The notes beneath the pieces were generated by a model. That model searched no databases, was not told the origin of the DNA, and worked only from the letters and a program-made list of their open reading frames with translations. Below, in pieces: positions 1 through 5,904 of a stretch of DNA of 5,904 nucleotides (the first letter of the stretch is position 1; each line of letters opens with the position of its first letter). Source of the DNA: Gemmatimonadota bacterium (GTDB taxonomy: Bacteria > Gemmatimonadota > Gemmatimonadetes > Longimicrobiales > Gaopeijiaceae); assembly GCA_026713345.1 (NCBI GenBank), contig JAPOOQ010000323.1, positions 1-5,904 on the forward strand. The letters are read 5' to 3'. The position numbers were made by a program, and so were the translations under genes.

Positions 1-1
1 G

Positions 2-982
2 GATCTCCAGTTCGAACCCGGCGAGACCATGTCCTTCGAGGCGTCCTTCGACGTCCGCCCCGAGGTGCCGCTGGGCCGCCTGGGCGGGTTCAGGGTGGAG
101 CGTCCCCGCGTGGCCGTGCGCGACGGCGCCGCCGACGAGATCCTGGAGGGACTGCGCAAGGAACACGCGGCGTGGCGGACCGAGGAGTCGGGCAGCCCGG
201 TGGCGGGCGATTCGGTCACGGTGCTCCTCACCCGTATGGAGGATGAGGACGGCGAGCCCGGCGACGCGGACGGCAGCCGCCGCTACGACATCGTGCTCGG
301 CGAGGGCCAGGCCCTGCCCGACATCGAGGAGGCCATCGGGACGCTGGTCCCGGGAGGGGGGGACGAATTCGACGTCGGCTTCCCCGACGACTTCGACGAC
401 GAGGAACGGCGCGGGCAGCGCCACCGGCTGCGGATCGAACTGGTCTCGCGGCGGGTGCCGGAACTCCCCGCGCTCGACGACGCCTTCGCCAGGACGGTCG
501 GCGACTTCGAGGACCTGGCCGCTCTGCGGGCCCGCGTCGAGGAGGATCTGGAAAAGGATGCCCGGGGACGCGCGGAAGCGGAGCTGCGCGACCGGCTGCT
601 CCTCCAGGTCGTCGAAGCGAACGACTTCGAGGTCCCCGATTCGATGGTCGAAGGCTACACGGACGCGGTGATCGGGGACGCGAACGGTGTCGATCCCGAG
701 CAGCTCGAAGATCTGCGCAAGGAACTCCGGCCGGCGGCGCAGATGGCGGTGAAGCGCGAGCTGCTGGCCGATCGGATCGTCGGCGAGCACGGCCTTCGCC
801 CCACGGCCGACGAGGTCGGTGCCCGCGTGGAAGAGCTCGCCCGGGGATCCGGCCAGTCCCCGGGACGGCTGCGAGCCCGCCTCAAGAAGTCCGGCGGTCT
901 GCGCAACATCGAGCGGTCGCTCACCGACGCCCGCCTCTTCGAGTTCCTGAAGGACCGTTCCGAAATCACCGACTCCGACTGA
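2..982 (+). CDS. tig: Trigger factor, ribosome-associated chaperone (5'-truncated by window edge)
   Basis: Trigger factor binds the ribosome near the exit tunnel and shields nascent chains in the cytoplasm. The reading frame is open from base 2, giving 326 residues to the TGA at 980-982. The family is usually about 430 residues, so roughly 90 N-terminal residues, including the ribosome-docking loop, lie upstream. The first in-window ATG (29) is internal: the residues before it (DLQFEPGET) already match the end of the N-domain, which closes with FDVRPEVPL. Next come the arm helix, a FKBP-like PPIase region (window residues about 65-150, with VGFPDDF and then VPELPALDDAFA), and the helical C-terminal chaperone domain (about 150-326). 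The PPIase pocket looks degraded: the usual PGFE is PDIE (106-109), and an expected Phe near its end is Leu143. The C-terminus is acidic (EITDSD). clpP follows after 19 bp. The family call is firm; the loss of PPIase activity is inference. Confidence 0.95.
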   Translation, partial: DLQFEPGETMSFEASFDVRPEVPLGRLGGFRVERPRVAVRDGAADEILEGLRKEHAAWRTEESGSPVAGDSVTVLLTRMEDEDGEPGDADGSRRYDIVLGEGQALPDIEEAIGTLVPGGGDEFDVGFPDDFDDEERRGQRHRLRIELVSRRVPELPALDDAFARTVGDFEDLAALRARVEEDLEKDARGRAEAELRDRLLLQVVEANDFEVPDSMVEGYTDAVIGDANGVDPEQLEDLRKELRPAAQMAVKRELLADRIVGEHGLRPTADEVGARVEELARGSGQSPGRLRARLKKSGGLRNIERSLTDARLFEFLKDRSEITDSD

Positions 983-988
983 GAGAGG
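981..988 (+). promoter_or_regulatory. Probable ribosome binding site of clpP
   Basis: The purine run GAGAGAGG begins within the tig stop codon and ends 13 bases before the clpP ATG at 1002, which is a long spacing. A nearer ATG at 989 lies out of frame and opens only a 38-codon frame ending at 1105. The ATG at 1002 is chosen because the protein from there starts with the typical ClpP N-terminus (PYVIERTSRGERSYDI). Confidence 0.5.
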
Positions 989-1001
989 ATGCCCCTGGAC
1001 G

Positions 1002-1619
1002 ATGGCGATCTTTCCGCCCTACGTGATCGAGCGAACCAGTCGCGGCGAACGCAGCTACGACATCTTCAGCCGGCTGCTCATGGACCGGATCGTCTTCCTG
1101 GGTAGCTCCATCGACGACAATGTGGCCAATATCATCGTGGCGCAGCTGCTCTTCCTCGACGCCGACGACCCCGACCGGGACGTCTACCTCTACATCAATT
1201 CCCCCGGTGGCAGCGTCTACGCGGGGCTGGCCATCTACGACACCATGAACCACCTGCGCGCTCCAGTATCGACCTTCTGCGTGGGAATGGCGGCCTCCAT
1301 GGGCGCGCTGCTCCTGGCCGCGGGCGACAAGGGCAAGCGTAACGCGCTCCCCAACGCGCGGATCATGCTGCACCAGCCGTCGTCCGGCTACCAGGGGACA
1401 GCGGCGGACATCGAGATCGCCGCGAAGGAGATTCTGGGCACCCGGGAACGCCTGAACCGGATCCTGGCCGAGACGACCGGCCAGAAGCTGGGCAAGATCA
1501 ACGCGGACGTGGACAGGGACCGCTGGATGAGCGCAGAGGAAGCGGTCAAGTACGGTCTCGTCGACCAGGTCCTGCGCAAGGGAGTCGCCCGTAACGGCGG
1601 TTCGGACCAGGAGGCATAG
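1002..1619 (+). CDS. clpP: ATP-dependent Clp protease proteolytic subunit ClpP
   Basis: ClpP is the serine peptidase that forms a double heptameric barrel and degrades polypeptides threaded in by ClpX or another Clp ATPase in the cytoplasm (peptidase family S14). The product is 205 residues, the usual length, with a very short N-terminal leader before PYVIERTSRGERSYDI. The catalytic triad is complete: Ser99 in GMAASMGA, His124 in MLHQPSSGYQG, and Asp173 in DRDRWMSAEEA. The oxyanion-region motif YINSPGGSV (64-72) and the handle-helix stretch TAADIEIAAKEIL are canonical. It lies 19 bp after tig, and its TAG stop (1617-1619) directly touches the clpX ATG, so the protease and its unfoldase are translated in tandem. 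The last codons carry the clpX Shine-Dalgarno sequence. Nothing suggests an inactive paralogue such as ClpR. Confidence 0.99.
   Translation: MAIFPPYVIERTSRGERSYDIFSRLLMDRIVFLGSSIDDNVANIIVAQLLFLDADDPDRDVYLYINSPGGSVYAGLAIYDTMNHLRAPVSTFCVGMAASMGALLLAAGDKGKRNALPNARIMLHQPSSGYQGTAADIEIAAKEILGTRERLNRILAETTGQKLGKINADVDRDRWMSAEEAVKYGLVDQVLRKGVARNGGSDQEA
1609..1614 (+). promoter_or_regulatory. Shine-Dalgarno sequence of clpX inside the end of clpP
   Basis: AGGAGG is a perfect Shine-Dalgarno core, five bases before the clpX ATG at 1620 and inside the last codons of clpP. It fixes the clpX start and implies that clpX initiation occurs as ribosomes finish clpP. Confidence 0.85.
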
Positions 1620-2888
<1,269 letters not shown>

Positions 2889-2889
2889 C

Positions 2890-2896
2890 GGGGGAG
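2890..2896 (+). promoter_or_regulatory. Purine-rich leader at the lon start, poorly spaced as a ribosome binding site
   Basis: GGGGGAG fills the gap between the clpX TGA (2886-2888) and the lon ATG (2897). The GGAG core touches the ATG, leaving no spacer, so it is unlikely to act as a normal Shine-Dalgarno element. Initiation by ribosomes finishing clpX is the simpler reading. No other in-frame ATG, GTG or TTG occurs before Met31 of Lon. Confidence 0.4.
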
Positions 2897-5350
2897 ATGG
2901 CAACGCTGCACCGGGTCGACGGCTCCTTCGAAATCCCAGCCGAGCTCCCGGTCATCGCCCTGCGCGACATCGTCTTCTTTCCGTACATGGTGCTGCCGCT
3001 GCTCATCGGTCGTCCCCCCTCGGTCGCGGCGCTCACCGAGGCGAGGGCCGGCGACAGGCTCGCCCTCCTCGTCGCGCAGAGGGACCCGGGCGTCGACCTG
3101 CCGGAGCGCGAGGACCTGTACCGGGTGGGGACGGTGGTGCGGGTGGTGCAGGTGACCCAGCTGAAGGGGGGGACCGCGCGGGCGGTGCTGGAGGGGCTGG
3201 GCCGCGCCCGGATCGAGCGCTTCCTGGCGGACGAGTCGCCGCTGCGTGCCGCGGTGACGCTGGTGACCGAGCGGGAACACGACGTCGATCCCGCGCCGGA
3301 CCCGGGTCTCGACGCGCTGGTGCGCAGTGCGGAGGAGCTCTTCCGCGAGTACGTGCAACTCTGCGACAAGATCCCGGACGACCTGGTCGCCACCGTATCG
3401 GAAGCGACCGACCGCGTCCGCCTGGCGCACCTGATCGCCGGCCATCTCCTCGTCGCGAGCCAGGAGAAGCAGGAGATCCTGGAGGCCGCGGACTCTCCTG
3501 CCCGGTTCGAGATGCTGCTCGCGTTCCTCATGCGCGAGGTCGACGTGCTCCGCATTCAGCAGAAGCTGGACGAGCAGATGCGGCTGCAGATGGAGATCGG
3601 CGAGGGGCCGCGTCCGCTGGAAGAGCAGCTCGACGTACTGCAGCCCGAGTCGGGCCCTCTGGACCCCGAGTGGGTCGAGCTGGAGATCACGATCGAGGAG
3701 GCCGACCTCCCCGGTGAAGTCCGCGACCGGGTGGAGAGGGAGTTCGGACGGCTGCGCAAGCTGAGCCCGGTGGCGCCCGAGGCGTCGGTCATCCGCACCT
3801 ACCTGGACTGGATTCTCGCGCTTCCCTGGAAGTACGAGACCACCGACAGCCTGGACGCGGACCACGCGGCGAAGGTGCTCGACGAGGAGCACTACGGGCT
3901 CGAGGAGGTCAAGGAGCGCATTCTCGACCACATTGCGGTCCTTTCCCTGGTCGGGAAGCTGCAGGGACCGATCCTCTGCCTGGTCGGCCCGCCCGGCGTG
4001 GGCAAGACCTCGCTGGGACGGAGCATCGCGGGGTGCCTGGAGCGAAGATTCGTGCGCGTGAGCCTCGGCGGCGTGGGCGACGAGGCCGAGATCCGGGGCC
4101 ACCGCCGCACCTATGTGGGGGCGCTCCCCGGCCGGGTGATCCAGGGCATGCGGCGCGGAGGATCGCGCAACCCCGTCTTCCTCCTCGACGAGATCGACAA
4201 GCTGGCCCGGGACTTCCACGGGGACCCCGGCGCGGCGCTCCTCGAGGTGCTCGACCCCGAACAGAACCGGACCTTCACCGACCACTACCTGGAGCTGGAG
4301 TTCGACCTGTCGGACGTGCTCTTCATCGCCACCGCCAACACGCTGGGCGAGATCCCCGCGCCGCTGCGGGACCGGATGGAGGTGATCCGGCTGCCCGGGT
4401 ATCTGGACACCGAGAAGCTGGCGATCGCGCGCCTCTTCCTGTGGCCCAAGCAGGTTGCGCGGCACGGGCTGGAGCCGTTCGCTCCCGAGATCGCCGACGG
4501 CGCGATTCGGAAGATCATCGCCGAGTACACGCGTGAGGCGGGGGTGCGGGAGCTGGAACGGCGGCTGTCGCGGGTGGCGCGCAAGCTCGCGCGGCAGGTG
4601 GCGGGCCGGGAGGCGGTCGAGGCGGGCGCGGAGGCGGGTAGTCCCGAGCCGGTGGGGCGCGTGGAGGCGGCCGGCCTCACCGAGCTGCTGGGGCCGCCGG
4701 TGCACCTTCCCCACAGCCGCGAGGACGGGCGGGACCGGGCCGGGATCGCGTGCGGGCTGGCCTGGACGGCGGCCGGGGGCGAGGTGCTGGAGGTGGAGGT
4801 CGCGGTGGTGCCCGGGTCGGGGAAGATCCAGCTCACCGGGACGCTGGGCGAGGTGATGAAGGAATCCGCCTTCGCCGCGGTGACCTACGCGCGGTCGCGG
4901 GCCAAGTGGCTGGGTCTCTCCGAACAGTTCCACCGGGAGGTCGACATCCACATCCACATCCCCGAGGGCGCCACGCCGAAGGACGGCCCCTCGGCCGGGA
5001 TCACCATCGCGGTTGCTCTGATCTCGGCGCTGACCAACACCCCCACGCGGGCCGATCTGGCGATGACCGGCGAGATCACCCTGCGGGGACGGGTGCTGGT
5101 CGTCGGCGGGATCAAGGAGAAGGCGGTCGCGGCGCTCCGCGGCGGGATCAAGCGGGTGCTGCTTCCCGGGGCGAACGTCGTGGACATCGAGCGGCTGCCC
5201 GACGAGGTGCGCGCCGGGGTGAAGCTGGTGCCGGTCGAGTCGATGGACCAGGTGCTGCGCGAGGCGCTCGTGGCCCGTCGCAAGACCAGGAGCCGCGAGG
5301 GCGCGGCGGCGCAGGGGGCGCATCACGGTCTCGGCGGCCAGGTGACGTAG
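2897..5350 (+). CDS. lon: ATP-dependent Lon protease (LonA type, divergent linker)
   Basis: Lon is a soluble hexameric AAA+ serine protease that degrades misfolded and short-lived regulatory proteins. The product is 817 residues, typical of LonA. The order is an N-terminal LON substrate-binding domain (about 17-215, from LPVIALRDIVFFPYMVLPL), a helical linker, the AAA+ domain (about 325-570), and an S16 protease domain (about 590-790). AAA+ motifs are Walker A GPPGVGKT (364-371), pore loop YVG (Tyr406), Walker B FLLDEID (Asp431, Glu432), sensor-1 Asn481 in IATAN, arginine finger Arg493 in RDRMEVI, and sensor-2 Arg551 in EAGVRELER. The protease dyad is Ser699 in PKDGPSAG and Lys742 in GGIKEK. 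Two oddities: the conserved QREYYLREQ-type coiled-coil motif is replaced around 232-245, and Gly394 sits where the family has Arg in GGVRDEAEIRGHRR. A basic, then Gly/Ala/His-rich tail (793-817) ends the protein. The catalytic parts are intact, so it is probably active. It may be a specialised paralogue. Confidence 0.97.
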   Translation: MATLHRVDGSFEIPAELPVIALRDIVFFPYMVLPLLIGRPPSVAALTEARAGDRLALLVAQRDPGVDLPEREDLYRVGTVVRVVQVTQLKGGTARAVLEGLGRARIERFLADESPLRAAVTLVTEREHDVDPAPDPGLDALVRSAEELFREYVQLCDKIPDDLVATVSEATDRVRLAHLIAGHLLVASQEKQEILEAADSPARFEMLLAFLMREVDVLRIQQKLDEQMRLQMEIGEGPRPLEEQLDVLQPESGPLDPEWVELEITIEEADLPGEVRDRVEREFGRLRKLSPVAPEASVIRTYLDWILALPWKYETTDSLDADHAAKVLDEEHYGLEEVKERILDHIAVLSLVGKLQGPILCLVGPPGVGKTSLGRSIAGCLERRFVRVSLGGVGDEAEIRGHRRTYVGALPGRVIQGMRRGGSRNPVFLLDEIDKLARDFHGDPGAALLEVLDPEQNRTFTDHYLELEFDLSDVLFIATANTLGEIPAPLRDRMEVIRLPGYLDTEKLAIARLFLWPKQVARHGLEPFAPEIADGAIRKIIAEYTREAGVRELERRLSRVARKLARQVAGREAVEAGAEAGSPEPVGRVEAAGLTELLGPPVHLPHSREDGRDRAGIACGLAWTAAGGEVLEVEVAVVPGSGKIQLTGTLGEVMKESAFAAVTYARSRAKWLGLSEQFHREVDIHIHIPEGATPKDGPSAGITIAVALISALTNTPTRADLAMTGEITLRGRVLVVGGIKEKAVAALRGGIKRVLLPGANVVDIERLPDEVRAGVKLVPVESMDQVLREALVARRKTRSREGAAAQGAHHGLGGQVT

Positions 5351-5377
5351 CCGTCCGTGGACCGTCAGGCGGCCGGG

Positions 5378-5904
5378 ATGGTCATCCGCAGCGTGGAGTT
5401 CCTCGGGTCCGTGGTCGCGCTCGACCAGCCGTTGCCCTCGCGGCTCCCGCAGGTGGCGGTCGCGGGGAGGTCCAACGTCGGGAAGTCGTCCCTGATCAAC
5501 CGGCTGCTGGGCCGCCCAAGGCGGAAGGTGGCGCGCGTATCGGCCCAGCCCGGGAAGACGCAGGCCCTTAATTTCTACGAAGTGAACCGCACTTTTCTTC
5601 TGGTGGATCTCCCGGGAATGGGCTACGCGAAGGCCCCGAAGGCGGTGCGGGACTCGTGGCGGCGGCTGGTGAGGGGCTACCTTGCCGAGAGCGAGGAGCT
5701 GCACGGCGTCGTCTATCTGGTCGACTCGCGCCACCCGCCCACCACGGGTGACCTGGAGTTCGTCGAATACCTGGCGGAGACCGGAACACCGACGCTGATC
5801 GCGCTCACCAAGGTCGACAAGCTCAAGCCGAGGGAGCGGGCCCGGGGCATCGCGCCCGCCACCCTCGATCGGCTGGGGGTGTCGTCGGAACAGGTCGTCT
5901 CCAC
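5378..5904 (+). CDS. engB: Ribosome biogenesis GTP-binding protein EngB/YsxC (3'-truncated by window edge)
   Basis: EngB (YsxC, YihA) is a TrmE-Era-EngA-EngB-Septin family GTPase needed for late assembly of the 50S ribosomal subunit. The window holds 175 codons of a protein that is usually about 195-210 residues; the frame is still open at the edge. G-motifs are G1 GRSNVGKS (30-37), G2 Thr61 within QPGKTQALNF, G3 DLPG (77-80) followed by MGYA, and G4 TKVD (144-147). The final VVS (173-175) is where G5 begins. ATG 5378 is chosen because MVIRSVEFLGSV matches the usual EngB opening (SAEFV-like) and the usual distance to G1. GTG 5357 in the same frame would add seven residues and is less likely. 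No strong Shine-Dalgarno is visible. The gene lies 27 bp after lon, an order also known from Bacillus subtilis, so it probably shares the transcript. Confidence 0.95.
   Translation, partial: MVIRSVEFLGSVVALDQPLPSRLPQVAVAGRSNVGKSSLINRLLGRPRRKVARVSAQPGKTQALNFYEVNRTFLLVDLPGMGYAKAPKAVRDSWRRLVRGYLAESEELHGVVYLVDSRHPPTTGDLEFVEYLAETGTPTLIALTKVDKLKPRERARGIAPATLDRLGVSSEQVVS

Noticed and set aside
989..1105. A 38-codon frame starting at the ATG in the tig-clpP gap and overlapping the clpP start
   Set aside because: It has no Shine-Dalgarno spacing, no recognisable product, and is out of frame with clpP. It is most likely chance, though it could slightly compete for initiation.
4601..4637. Four GGG runs in lon that could form a G-quadruplex, with repeated GAGGCGG units
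   Set aside because: The loops are uneven and long (up to about 13 bases), and the region encodes a variable Ala/Glu/Gly-rich linker between ATPase and protease domains, so composition explains it.
5333..5377. GGCGGCC present on both sides of the lon-engB junction as a possible repeat or terminator
   Set aside because: Only seven GC-rich bases match, and there is no stable stem with a T-run. Chance in this composition is enough.

Overview
The window is a fully packed, very G+C-rich bacterial chromosomal segment. It carries five genes, all on the + strand: the 3' part of tig (trigger factor), complete clpP, complete clpX, complete lon, and the 5' part of engB/ysxC (ribosome-assembly GTPase). 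Gaps between genes are 19, 0, 8 and 27 bp, and I see no terminator or convincing promoter in any of them. The five genes therefore look like one transcription unit whose promoter lies upstream of the window.

Layout: 2-982 tig, cut at its 5' end with roughly the first 90 codons missing. 1002-1619 clpP, with the catalytic triad intact. 1620-2888 clpX, whose ATG directly follows the clpP stop. 2897-5350 lon, 817 codons, 8 bp after clpX. 5378-5904 engB, cut at its 3' end after 175 codons. No stretch above 300 bp lacks a gene. I saw no tRNA, rRNA, mobile element, CRISPR array or large repeat.

The genes form a protein quality-control cluster. Trigger factor meets nascent chains at the ribosome. 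ClpX unfolds tagged or misfolded proteins and feeds them to ClpP. Lon degrades damaged and regulatory proteins independently. EngB assists 50S subunit assembly. The order tig-clpP-clpX-lon is the one known from Escherichia coli, while lon followed by engB is the one known from Bacillus subtilis (tig-clpX-lonB-lonA-ysxC), so this cluster combines both. The protein style (GC-rich codons, Ala/Arg/Glu/Asp-rich, canonical ClpP and ClpX) fits a high-GC Gram-negative-type lineage. Gemmatimonadota is my best guess, but it is an inference from general resemblance only.

I found no undescribed system; this is a conserved housekeeping locus. The points worth a second look are in Lon, which lacks the usual conserved coiled-coil motif before the ATPase domain and has Gly instead of the near-invariant Arg in its GGVRDEAEIRGHRR motif, and in trigger factor, whose PPIase pocket looks degenerate. 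Minor points are four in-frame G7 tracts and an apparently coupled lon start.
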